Of a DNA stretch of 7,816 nucleotides, positions 1-6,199 are shown in pieces. Numbering within the stretch: position 1 is the first letter of the stretch; every line of letters begins with the position of its first letter. The stretch is from NCBI GenBank assembly GCA_051650305.1, contig JBOFIT010000243.1:1-7816 (forward strand), given 5' to 3'. The DNA comes from JBOFDK01 sp051650305. Its GTDB lineage: Bacteria; Bacillota; Clostridia; Lachnospirales; Cellulosilyticaceae. The notes under the pieces were generated by a model, which made no database searches, was not told the origin of the DNA, and saw nothing but the letters and a program-made list of their open reading frames with translations. Position numbers and translations under genes: made by a program.

Positions 1-21
1 ACATAGGATACATAATATAGG

Positions 22-27
22 TATAAT
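22..27 (+). promoter_or_regulatory. -10 element of the hemerythrin promoter
   Basis: A perfect TATAAT lies 37 bases before the preferred hemerythrin start at 65, which would put the transcription start near 34. The matching -35 would fall at or just before the first base of the window, so only half of the promoter can be judged. Confidence 0.5.
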
Positions 28-64
28 AGAATAAAACAACGCAATGACTTATGGGGGAATGGAC

Positions 65-496
65 ATGTTTGATTTTAAATTTGATTGGGATCCGAGTATA
101 AGTGTAGGCATAGAAGTAATAGATGAGCAGCATAAAGAGTTATTTCGTATAGCAAGAGATTTAGAACAACTTATATTAATAGAATGTATAGGTGTAAATG
201 AAGAACAACTTTTGGCGCATCTTTGTGAATTGCGAGAGTATGTAACCTACCATTTTTATACGGAAGAAAAAATAATAGAAACATATTGTTCTAAGGAAAT
301 ACTAGATGAGCATAAAAAGTTACATGGTAATTTTAAAACAATCATAAATAAAATAGATTGCATCGCTTTGGTGAATGACCCAGTTACAAAAATTAAACAA
401 CTTAAAGTTTTCTTACAGGAATGGTTATTTAAACATATTCTGGTAGAAGATAAACTTATATTTAATCAGATAGAAGAAGAGAAAACATCCCTATAG
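65..496 (+). CDS. Bacteriohemerythrin (oxygen-binding diiron protein)
   Basis: This is a single-domain bacteriohemerythrin of 143 residues, close to the usual family length. It is a soluble four-helix bundle that reversibly binds O2 at a non-haem diiron centre. All seven expected ligands are visible, numbered from the start at 65: His23 (DEQH), His63 and Glu67 (HFYTE), His83 and His87 (HKKLH), and His124 and Asp129 (HILVED). The N-terminal F-x-W-D-P and S-V-G-I-x-x-I-D-E-Q-H pattern is also typical. The frame is open from an ATG at 44, but the GGGGG at 53-57 sits 7 bases before the ATG at 65 and inside the longer reading, so 65 is preferred; ATG 59 is too close to that site. In anaerobes such proteins are thought to store, scavenge or deliver O2, or to feed redox signalling. 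It has its own terminator and appears monocistronic within the window. Role inferred from family; fold and ligands are clear. Confidence 0.93.
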   Translation: MFDFKFDWDPSISVGIEVIDEQHKELFRIARDLEQLILIECIGVNEEQLLAHLCELREYVTYHFYTEEKIIETYCSKEILDEHKKLHGNFKTIINKIDCIALVNDPVTKIKQLKVFLQEWLFKHILVEDKLIFNQIEEEKTSL

Positions 497-501
497 AAAA
501 T

Positions 502-567
502 AAAATCTCTAACAAAGAAGCGCATACACTTGTAAAGGTGTGATAAGCAGTTGTTAGAGATTTTTTA
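502..567 (+). terminator. Terminator after hemerythrin, with nested hairpin
   Basis: AAAATCTCTAACA (502-514) pairs perfectly over 13 bp with TGTTAGAGATTTT (552-564), followed by a T-rich tail. The 37-base loop contains a second hairpin, ACACTT (526-531) with AGGTGT (536-541) around GTAA. On the other strand the same stem is followed by TTTTATTTTC, so it could also stop minus-strand transcripts coming from the diguanylate cyclase gene. Confidence 0.8.
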
Positions 568-610
568 TTTACTTTACGAGGATGAAAGAAGAAATCCTAG
601 CGAAGTAAGA
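567..610. other. Imperfect stem-loop, unknown role
   Basis: TTACTT (569-574) pairs with AAGTAA (603-608), and AGGAT (579-583) pairs with ATCCT (594-598) around a purine-rich loop, with an internal loop between the two helices. It follows immediately on the hemerythrin terminator and directly precedes another hairpin. It has no U tail of its own. It could be part of a small structured RNA or chance structure; no known RNA family was recognised. Confidence 0.35.
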
Positions 611-611
611 T

Positions 612-648
612 AAAGCGGATGGCGTCGAGAGTAGCCAGCCGCTTTTTG
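612..648 (+). terminator. Strong GC-rich hairpin with short T tail
   Basis: AAAGCGG (612-618) pairs with CCGCTTT (639-645), and TGGC (620-623) pairs with GCCA (634-637), with one A/G mismatch between them and a 10-base loop. The plus strand continues with a run of five T. It is unusually GC-rich for this neighbourhood. It may be a second, back-up terminator for plus-strand transcription, or the 3' end of a small RNA that includes the stem-loop just upstream. On the minus strand it is followed only by TTTATC, so it is a weaker candidate terminator for the cyclase gene. Confidence 0.5.
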
Positions 649-658
649 AATGATGAGT

Positions 659-722
659 TTATGCACATATGTGAAAGAAGTGTGGATAATATAGGTGTTG
701 AAAGTCAAAACAATGTGGATAA
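659..722. promoter_or_regulatory. Cluster of DnaA-box sequences
   Basis: TGTGGATAA, the exact complement of the consensus DnaA box TTATCCACA, occurs at 681-689 and again at 714-722, in the same orientation and 33 bases apart. A third site in the opposite orientation, TTATGCACA at 659-667, has one mismatch and overlaps the 10-base palindrome CACATATGTG (664-673). The cluster fills the gap between a hairpin and the stop codon of the diguanylate cyclase gene, which lies two bases beyond the last box. DnaA binding is inferred from sequence match only. Confidence 0.45.
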
Positions 723-724
723 GG

Positions 725-2395
725 TTAGAGGTTTGATTTAATATGATTTTTGTTTTCGTACATTTTTGTATCCGCTACTTCGAGGGTGCAGGCAAGAGAA
801 CCACATCCGTTGTTAGATAAGCAAGCGTAACCAATAGCGAAGCTTACAGGAAATTCAAGTGTGTCTTCTAAGAGGGTAGCACGATGTTTAAGGTGAGTAA
901 TGTGCTTTTCTAAGTCTGGCTCAGATAAATTGTACAGAAGAGCCATAAATTCATCACCACCTATACGAAAAACTTTTCCGTGGGGAGAAAATTCTTTTTC
1001 GAAGAGTGAAGCGGAGGTTTGAATGAGTATATCACCAGCTTTGTGACCGAGTGTATCATTGGTAGTCTTAAGATTATTAAGATCAATACTTACACACCAA
1101 ATGCAATCAAAGGAAATCATACCGTTCTCAATCTCTTCGAGTTCTTGATCGAAAGCAGTGCGATTAAGAAGTCCAGTAAGGCTATCTGTGTAGGCGACAT
1201 AACGATAAAAGTTCATTTTTAAGCTTTCAGTATAGAGGGTAAAAAGATATTTTCCTAAATCAATCATTTCAAGAATTAGAAAGAGAAAGACACCTAGCTG
1301 AAAAAAGAGTGTATTAGACACAGAGGAAATAGGTAACATATAGAAAGCAAAGTCAAGAAAAGCGCCTATTCCCATAGGGATAAATTGAATACCTAGTGTT
1401 TTTTTGTAAGGATAATCAGAGGAAGGTGTAAATAGAAAGGCAATGATAAAAAGAATGACTGTACTTAAGGAAACGATGTGGGTGAATAATACCATTTCTC
1501 GGATATCCATTAGATGACTAAAGTGCAATATAAATTGGATGATGAAGTTTAGGATAGCAAGTAATATCAAGAGATTAAAATACGTATTGAATTTCCTAGA
1601 AAGCTTCTCTTTAAAAAATAATAAAAGTGGAATCGGTATAAGCGCAAAAATAAAAAAATTAAAGAGATAAAGCAAGTAAGTACTATCAGTAGCAAGCATG
1701 ATAAAAGGATTTTCACTAAGGCTATATAAGCTAAAGATAATAGAAAAAAAGCCTAGATGAAACAATGCATTTTGCTTCGTCCGGTGATAAAAAAATAAGT
1801 TAAAGAAAAGCATTTGCAGGCCCAAAAAAAACACAATAATCATAATGAGAAAGCTAGGAAGTGAACAGAAACTGATGTAGCTAACCATTGAACTGCGATC
1901 ACCAAAGCCTATTTTAGGGATTTCATACTGAATGTGATTCTCTAAAAGGAGATGTAGCTTAATCGTTAAGGTTTTTCCTGCGTAATCTTGAGGTAATGGT
2001 ATGAGATGAAGTTGATTTCCAGGGGACTTAGAAAGGGTAGTAGCTACATGTGGTGTGGAGTTATAGATTTCTTTTTCATCAAGATAGACTTGGATATACA
2101 TATGATTAGATAGAAAAGTAATGGTGGGATTAGCAATCGTGTTTCTAGAGTTATTAAAAGTATATTTGAGGATATAGATATCTTCGTTTTTATAATTCAA
2201 GAAAAAAGGTAGCGATATTTTTTTTGGTTGAGTAGATGCACTAGAGAAATCCCAAGTGTCTAAGCTGGTAAGCTGAGTAGGGGTATGTGTTAGAGAGTAT
2301 TTATTATGAGCATAGGCGCCAATGCAAATAAGGAGCATAAGAGCAGTCACTAAAAAACTATAGATTGATACATAGTAATTATTTTTTTGTAGCAT
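725..2395 (-). CDS. Membrane diguanylate cyclase with extracellular domain, 7TM region and GGDEF
   Basis: The protein has 556 residues and probably makes cyclic di-GMP from two GTP at the inner face of the membrane in response to an outside signal. Residues are numbered from ATG 2395. There is an N-terminal membrane segment (about 9-29), a roughly 150-residue extracellular domain with a beta-rich look (30-177), and then about seven membrane helices (178-203, 209-227, 239-260, 272-292, 301-323, 334-353, 361-383). This resembles 7TMR-DISM receptors. The C-terminal GGDEF domain spans about 401-551. It has D-L-N-N-L-K-x-x-N-D-x-x-G-H-x-x-G-D and an intact RIGGDEF with GGDEF at 479-483, so it should be catalytic. 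At the place of the inhibitory RxxD site the sequence is SPHG, so product inhibition through that site is probably absent. The frame also opens with a GTG at 2404, but that codon lies inside the Shine-Dalgarno AAAGGTGA, which is well spaced for ATG 2395. The gene is divergent from the chemoreceptor. The ligand is unknown. Confidence 0.9.
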   Translation of the reverse strand: MLQKNNYYVSIYSFLVTALMLLICIGAYAHNKYSLTHTPTQLTSLDTWDFSSASTQPKKISLPFFLNYKNEDIYILKYTFNNSRNTIANPTITFLSNHMYIQVYLDEKEIYNSTPHVATTLSKSPGNQLHLIPLPQDYAGKTLTIKLHLLLENHIQYEIPKIGFGDRSSMVSYISFCSLPSFLIMIIVFFLGLQMLFFNLFFYHRTKQNALFHLGFFSIIFSLYSLSENPFIMLATDSTYLLYLFNFFIFALIPIPLLLFFKEKLSRKFNTYFNLLILLAILNFIIQFILHFSHLMDIREMVLFTHIVSLSTVILFIIAFLFTPSSDYPYKKTLGIQFIPMGIGAFLDFAFYMLPISSVSNTLFFQLGVFLFLILEMIDLGKYLFTLYTESLKMNFYRYVAYTDSLTGLLNRTAFDQELEEIENGMISFDCIWCVSIDLNNLKTTNDTLGHKAGDILIQTSASLFEKEFSPHGKVFRIGGDEFMALLYNLSEPDLEKHITHLKHRATLLEDTLEFPVSFAIGYACLSNNGCGSLACTLEVADTKMYENKNHIKSNL

Positions 2396-2418
2396 GGCAA
2401 TCACCTTTCATAGCTATA

Positions 2419-2443
2419 TGGTAAATCATATGATGAATCACCA
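2419..2443. promoter_or_regulatory. Palindrome between divergent cyclase and chemoreceptor genes
   Basis: ATCATATGAT (2425-2434) is a perfect 10-base palindrome, loosely framed by TGGT (2419-2422) and ACCA (2440-2443) at unequal distances. It lies 24 bases upstream of the cyclase start in the 136-base divergent gap, a place where an operator could act on one or both genes. No known regulator motif was recognised. Confidence 0.25.
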
Positions 2444-2531
2444 AATAATGTTATTAAAACCTTGAGTAATAAATGTTTTGCAAAGTAGCAAATAAAGACC
2501 AGCTTAATATAATAAAGTAGGAGGGGATGGT

Positions 2532-4010
2532 ATGAAAAATCAAGAGGGTTTTTATTCTATTAGGCGAATTCATAAAGTAGTGGGAATTTTATTAGGCATT
2601 ATATGTCCTGTACTTACGATACAGGGGTACTTTAGGTTGGGAATAAAAGTTTTGTTGATAGGTGTTTTTTGTACGGTCCTTATTGGAGGGCTTCTCTTTT
2701 TTATGATTAAGTATAATGGTATGGATACTTTTAAAAAGTATGCTATTGTGACGCTTCTTATGAGTATCATAATAGGGTTGTTTTTTATAAACGGCTTTTC
2801 TGTGCAGTATCATTACATTGTTTTTTTAATAATGGGGATAGGTGCACTTTATTTTGATGAAAAATTGATGAAGTATATATTAGGGCTTGTTGGGCTAGGG
2901 TTCATCGGTATTTTTCTTGTCAATCCAGTGGTGTTGATAGGCGAAGAAAGTATTATGCAGCTTATCATTATACTAGGTAGCGTTATAGGCGTATGGACGA
3001 CACTTTATTTATTAACAAAGTGGATGAGGCAAGTCATTACTCAATTGATGGAAAAAGAAGAAGTGTCTACTGCGTTAATTGCACAATTAAAAGAAGTGAT
3101 GGGAAAGATAGAGTCAGCTACAGCTAGTATTGATCAAAACATTAGTGGATGCGAAGAAGATACAACAAAGCTTGCCAGTGCCAGCCATCAGATGGTAATG
3201 GCTATGAATGATATGAGTGAGGCAATCCAAAATCAAACAACTAAAATAGGTAATATAGATGAGCAAATGGTTACTTCTTTTGAAGAAATGAATGAGGTTA
3301 ATAGAATAGGTAAAGAAATCGGCCAACAAATCATAGGAAATAATATAAAAATAAAACAAAGCACAGAAGAAGTAGAGGCTACAAAACAAGGGATACAAAA
3401 AATAGAAGAGGCAGTACAAGAAGCAGAAGTACTAATGAAAGCTTTAGATATAAGTGTAGAAGAGGTTAATAGACTATTGGAGACTATAAGTAGTATCGCA
3501 TCACAGACAAAGATGCTAGCACTTAATGCCAGTATAGAAGCAGCTAGGGCAGGGGAAGCCGGCAGTGGGTTCAAGGTAGTGGCACATGCAATACACAAAT
3601 TAGCCAGTGAAAGTAGCAGAATAGTAGAAGCTATAGGCAAAGTGAATGAAGAGATGCTCATAAGAAGTAGCTATGTCAGTAGGCAAATTAAAAATACATT
3701 AGTAGACACACAACAGGGCAAAGAACAGATGGTAGAAGTGACTATTCATTTTGAAGATATTAAAAAGCACAGCATAGCAAGTAACGACTTGATGCTGGTG
3801 CAGATTGAAAGAATTGGGGAACTTTTGAATAGGTGTAAGCATATGAAGAAAGATATAGGAGAAGTGAGTAGTATCAGTCAAGAAAATACAGCAACGATAG
3901 AAGAAATGGTGGCAATTATCCAAGAAGCAGATGAACGTATGACAGGGATTGCAAACCGTATGACATATATAACACAGCAGAGCAATGCACTACAAGCCAT
4001 TAAAAAATAA
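2532..4010 (+). CDS. Methyl-accepting chemotaxis-like protein with six-helix membrane domain and no HAMP
   Basis: This 492-residue chemoreceptor-like signal transducer presumably controls the CheA/CheW kinase complex at the cytoplasmic side of the membrane. Its N-terminal part is an integral membrane module with about six hydrophobic segments (16-31, 37-58, 69-88, 92-107, 112-135, 141-163). It has no large extracellular loop, so any signal is probably sensed in or near the membrane. No HAMP domain is visible; a charged linker (164-190) leads into a long helical coiled-coil signalling region. The hairpin tip at about 322-350 includes QTKMLALNASIEAARAGEAG, which matches the MCP hallmark. Beyond it the sequence departs from the usual pattern: GSGF instead of GRGF, and HAIHKLAS where E-V-R-K-L-A-E is typical. 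AGGAGGGG at 2519-2526 sits 5 bases before the ATG. No convincing promoter was found. The gene is divergent from the cyclase and monocistronic, ending at a hairpin. Family is certain; stimulus and coupling are not. Confidence 0.9.
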   Translation: MKNQEGFYSIRRIHKVVGILLGIICPVLTIQGYFRLGIKVLLIGVFCTVLIGGLLFFMIKYNGMDTFKKYAIVTLLMSIIIGLFFINGFSVQYHYIVFLIMGIGALYFDEKLMKYILGLVGLGFIGIFLVNPVVLIGEESIMQLIIILGSVIGVWTTLYLLTKWMRQVITQLMEKEEVSTALIAQLKEVMGKIESATASIDQNISGCEEDTTKLASASHQMVMAMNDMSEAIQNQTTKIGNIDEQMVTSFEEMNEVNRIGKEIGQQIIGNNIKIKQSTEEVEATKQGIQKIEEAVQEAEVLMKALDISVEEVNRLLETISSIASQTKMLALNASIEAARAGEAGSGFKVVAHAIHKLASESSRIVEAIGKVNEEMLIRSSYVSRQIKNTLVDTQQGKEQMVEVTIHFEDIKKHSIASNDLMLVQIERIGELLNRCKHMKKDIGEVSSISQENTATIEEMVAIIQEADERMTGIANRMTYITQQSNALQAIKK

Positions 4011-4019
4011 TGAATGATT

Positions 4020-4041
4020 AAAGGCCCTAATAAGGGCCTTT
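4020..4041. terminator. Shared hairpin terminator between convergent genes
   Basis: AAAGGCCCT (4020-4028) and AGGGCCTTT (4033-4041) form a perfect 9-bp stem around the four-base loop AATA. It starts 10 bases after the chemoreceptor stop and lies 15 bases beyond the stop of the small minus-strand gene. The T tails are short on both strands (TTTG on plus, TTTAATC on minus), but the compact GC-rich stem between convergent genes fits a bidirectional terminator. Confidence 0.75.
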
Positions 4042-4055
4042 GTCGTAAATAACAG

Positions 4056-4247
4056 TTAAAAATCATCTACATCTACTTCTTCACCATAGCGTACCGTACC
4101 CTTAGAACTGAAACCATCGGTAGGGTCTGTATCCTCTATAAAAGTACCATCATTAGGTTCAGGAGAAGAAGTGTTACTTTTAAGAGGTGTATTAAGAAGT
4201 GTAGGTAAATGTGTAATAGGTTCACTTGTTGATTTGCTTTTTTTCAT
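4056..4247 (-). CDS. Small acidic hydrophilic protein of unknown function
   Basis: This encodes a predicted 63-residue protein that I do not recognise. It has a lysine/serine-rich start (MKKSKSTSEP), a Thr/Ser/Pro/Asn-rich middle, and an acidic end (GEEVDVDDF). There is no hydrophobic segment or signal peptide, and the composition suggests a largely disordered protein. Two signs favour a real gene. AAAGGCGG (4264-4257 on this strand) stands 9 bases before the ATG, and the stop lies just before the perfect hairpin at 4020-4041. No other reading frame explains this stretch. No clear promoter was found. With no homolog recognised, it could still be a chance open frame. Confidence 0.6.
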   Translation of the reverse strand: MKKSKSTSEPITHLPTLLNTPLKSNTSSPEPNDGTFIEDTDPTDGFSSKGTVRYGEEVDVDDF

Positions 4248-4365
4248 CAGTTTATACCGCCTTTGGAAATTAAAAGTATTAGTAGGATATGCAGAATGAA
4301 GATAAATTACATATGAGAAGAGGAAATAGAAAAATAAGTAAGAAAGTAGACATTATCTAACTATG

Positions 4366-4394
4366 TTGACATAAAAGAAATGATGATGTATGAT
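4366..4394 (+). promoter_or_regulatory. Sigma-A promoter of the riboswitch-purine permease unit
   Basis: A perfect -35 TTGACA (4366-4371) is separated by exactly 17 bases from a -10 TATGAT (4389-4394) with one mismatch. Transcription would begin near 4400-4402, about 15 bases before the first aptamer helix. The preceding stretch, about 4265-4365, is AT-rich and shows nothing else recognisable. Confidence 0.85.
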
Positions 4395-4416
4395 AGACAA
4401 AAAATAAAAACTCAAC

Positions 4417-4487
4417 CATCCATATAATATTGGCAATAAGGGCCAAAAGTTTCTACGAAGACACCGTAAATGTCTTCACTATGGGTG
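4417..4487 (+). ncRNA. Guanine-class purine riboswitch aptamer
   Basis: All parts of the purine aptamer are present. P1 is CATCCATA (4417-4424) with TATGGGTG (4480-4487), with one G-U pair. P2 is TTGGC (4430-4434) with GCCAA (4442-4446), closing the loop AATAAGG. J2/3 contains TTTCTAC (4450-4456). P3 is GAAGAC (4457-4462) with GTCTTC (4472-4477), closing the loop ACCGTAAAT. L2 and L3 match the loops that form the kissing contact. In J3/1 the base that pairs with the ligand, equivalent to position 74, is C (4479) rather than U, which predicts guanine/hypoxanthine rather than adenine binding. The permease gene downstream agrees with this. Confidence 0.95.
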
Positions 4488-4502
4488 AATGCCTGTATAT
4501 CT

Positions 4503-4544
4503 AAACTACTACTGGATTCACTCATGATCAGTGGTAGTTTTTTT
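4503..4544 (+). terminator. Riboswitch expression platform: regulatory intrinsic terminator
   Basis: AAACTACTACTG (4503-4514) pairs with CAGTGGTAGTTT (4529-4540), 12 bp with one G-U, followed by seven T (4538-4544). The loop contains ATTCACTCAT (4516-4525), which can pair over 10 bases (one G-U) with ATGGGTGAAT (4481-4490), including most of the 3' strand of aptamer helix P1. Guanine-stabilised P1 would free the terminator loop and stop transcription. Without ligand the alternative pairing should hinder terminator folding and let the permease be transcribed. Confidence 0.85.
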
Positions 4545-4562
4545 GTATCTAAGGGAGGCAAC

Positions 4563-5969
4563 ATGAGACAGCAGGAAAATATCCTTTCAAGATTTTTTAA
4601 GTTGAAAGAGAATAAGACGACAGTTAAAACAGAGATTTTAGCAGGCATTACGACCTTTATTACATTGGCATATGCAATCCTTGTGATTCCAAATATCCTT
4701 AAAGGTGCGGGGATGAATAGTGCAGGTGCACTAGGCGAGGGTGCTAATGCATTTACAGTACTGAATGACCCAGTAGTAGGGGCTATCTTTACATCGACGT
4801 GCCTTATGTTCACAGTAGCTACACTCTTTATGGGATTGTATGCCAATTTACCTTATGTATTAGGCCCTGGAATGGGACTCGTAGCATTCTTTACATATGG
4901 GGTATGTCTCACAATGGGATTCACATGGCAGCAAGCAGCGGCAGCAGTCTTTATGTCGGGTGTACTTTTCATTCTTTGTACAGTGACATCATTAAGACAA
5001 ACAATTGTACGTGCGTTACCACATAATATTAAGATGGCGATTACATCAGGAATTGGACTTTTCATTGCACTTATCGGTATGAAGACTGGTGGTATCATTA
5101 CAGCAAATCCAAGTACACTTGTACAATTTGGTAATTTTACAGAGCCAGGTACATTACTTACGATTATAGGTGTTGTTATAACTTTAGGGCTTATGGTAAG
5201 AAATGTGAAAGGTGCAATGCTTATAGGTATCGTAACGACTACGCTTATAGGTATTCCTATGGGAATTACAAATGTAGAAGGTGTGCAAATCTTCAGTATG
5301 CCACCATCACCAGCACCAACATTTATGCAATTAGATTTTGCAGGTCTTTTTGGTATAGGTGGGGGAGGTATAATAGGTGTAATCAGCACTGTAGTCATGG
5401 TCATCCTTACATTTTCATTAGTCGATATGTTTGATAGTATCGGTACTTTCGTAGGTATCTCAGAGAAAGTAGGCTTGAAAGAAGCTGATGGAAGCCCAAA
5501 AGGAATGAATAAAGCACTTCTAGTGGATTCATTTGCCACAACGTTTAGCGCACTCTTCTCACTTCCAACAGTATCAACTTATATTGAATCAGCATCAGGG
5601 ATTACACAAGGTGGACGCACAGGTCTTACAGCTGTAACAGTAGCAGTACTTACAGCACTTACGATGTTCTTCTCAGGATTAGTAGGTGTCATACCTGGAC
5701 AAGCTACAGCGCCAGCACTCATCGTAGTAGGTATACTCATGATGCAGACCATTACACAAGTAGATTTTAGTAGCTTTGATGAAGCAGTACCAGCATTCTT
5801 TACGATAGCAATTATGCCTTTTAGCTACTCAATCGCTAATGGTATTGCGTGTGGAATCATCATGTATCCACTTATGAAATTAGCAACAGGCAAGAGAAAA
5901 GAAGTACATCCATTGGTATATGTATTAGCAGTGTTATTCGTATTAAGATATATCGTAGTACCACAATAA
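4563..5969 (+). CDS. pbuG: Guanine/hypoxanthine permease, AzgA/PbuG-type NCS2 family
   Basis: This 468-residue polytopic membrane protein imports purine bases, most likely guanine and hypoxanthine for salvage, probably with protons. Recognisable family segments are: TEILAGITTFITLAYAILV (23-41); NLPYVLGPGMGLVAFF (95-110), close to the N-x-P-x-x-x-x-P-G-M-G-L-N-A-F-F signature; LVDMFDSIGTFVGISEKVG (286-304), matching the substrate-site D-M-F-D-x-x-G-T region; and ESASGITQGGRTGLTAV (342-358). Length and hydrophobic pattern are normal for the AzgA branch. The frame is also open from an ATG at 4470, but that codon lies inside the riboswitch. AAGGGAGG (4551-4558) just before ATG 4563 and family alignment fix the start. 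Expression should be shut off by guanine through the upstream riboswitch. The gene is monocistronic with its own terminator. The exact base preference is inferred from family and aptamer. Confidence 0.93.
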   Translation: MRQQENILSRFFKLKENKTTVKTEILAGITTFITLAYAILVIPNILKGAGMNSAGALGEGANAFTVLNDPVVGAIFTSTCLMFTVATLFMGLYANLPYVLGPGMGLVAFFTYGVCLTMGFTWQQAAAAVFMSGVLFILCTVTSLRQTIVRALPHNIKMAITSGIGLFIALIGMKTGGIITANPSTLVQFGNFTEPGTLLTIIGVVITLGLMVRNVKGAMLIGIVTTTLIGIPMGITNVEGVQIFSMPPSPAPTFMQLDFAGLFGIGGGGIIGVISTVVMVILTFSLVDMFDSIGTFVGISEKVGLKEADGSPKGMNKALLVDSFATTFSALFSLPTVSTYIESASGITQGGRTGLTAVTVAVLTALTMFFSGLVGVIPGQATAPALIVVGILMMQTITQVDFSSFDEAVPAFFTIAIMPFSYSIANGIACGIIMYPLMKLATGKRKEVHPLVYVLAVLFVLRYIVVPQ

Positions 5970-5990
5970 AATACAAAAATAATTATAGGT

Positions 5991-6027
5991 ATATCCTCAT
6001 TATGTAAAAGTAATGGGGATATTTTTT
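5991..6027 (+). terminator. Intrinsic terminator of the purine permease gene
   Basis: ATATCCTCATTA (5991-6002) pairs with TAATGGGGATAT (6011-6022), 12 bp with one G-U, around an 8-base loop. It is followed by a run of T through 6027 and begins 21 bases after the permease stop. Confidence 0.88.
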
Positions 6028-6153
6028 GTGTGGAAAAGGCAGTTGGTTAATACAAGGAAATGTAATAAAACAACAAAATAGAAAAATATTATTGTGACAA
6101 AATGTACAATGAAATAGATCTTAAAGAAGAAAAAGTGCAATAAAAGATATAAA

Positions 6154-6174
6154 AAGTTAAAACATATTTAACTT
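6154..6174. promoter_or_regulatory. Inverted repeat upstream of the solute-binding protein promoter
   Basis: AAGTTAAA (6154-6161) and TTTAACTT (6167-6174) are perfect 8-base arms around ACATA. The repeat ends about 25 bases before the -35 box, a typical place for a regulator site. It has no T run to act as a terminator. In such AT-rich DNA a chance repeat is possible, and no known operator was matched. Confidence 0.35.
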
Positions 6175-6199
6175 AAAAATAAATTTTTGTCGTAAAATA

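Noticed and set aside
567..648. A c-di-GMP riboswitch near the cyclase gene
   Set aside because: The stem-loops lack the conserved class I and class II core sequences, and the segment is downstream, not in a leader.
650..680. Hammerhead-ribozyme-like string (TGATGAG, a stem-forming CACATATGTG, then GAAA)
   Set aside because: The obligatory CUGAUGA is not complete, and no flanking helices I and III or cleavage site can be paired.
659..722. A replication origin (oriC or plasmid origin) at the DnaA boxes
   Set aside because: Only three boxes are present, with no AT-rich unwinding element, no dnaA, dnaN or replication gene, and no iterons. A DnaA-binding cluster is as far as the sequence supports.
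1019..1222. 67-residue open frame on the plus strand inside the diguanylate cyclase gene
   Set aside because: It is antisense to the conserved GGDEF domain and matches nothing recognisable.
2508..2513. TATAAT as a -10 box for the chemoreceptor gene
   Set aside because: Transcription would start at or inside the Shine-Dalgarno sequence, and no good -35 lies about 17 bases upstream.
3233..3661. Ser/Ala/Ile/Leu-rich open frame opposite the chemoreceptor coiled coil
   Set aside because: The composition is what the complement of a repetitive helical coding sequence yields; no independent start signals were seen.
4470..4562. Extension of the purine permease to an upstream ATG, adding 31 residues
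   Set aside because: That stretch is the riboswitch P3 helix and terminator; the added residues match no family sequence, and a strong Shine-Dalgarno sequence precedes ATG 4563.
4853..5539. Long open frame on the minus strand opposite the purine permease (228 residues)
   Set aside because: It lies entirely antisense to a clearly conserved transporter, its product is Pro/Ile/Thr-rich with no recognisable motif, and it has no supporting ribosome binding site that I could see.
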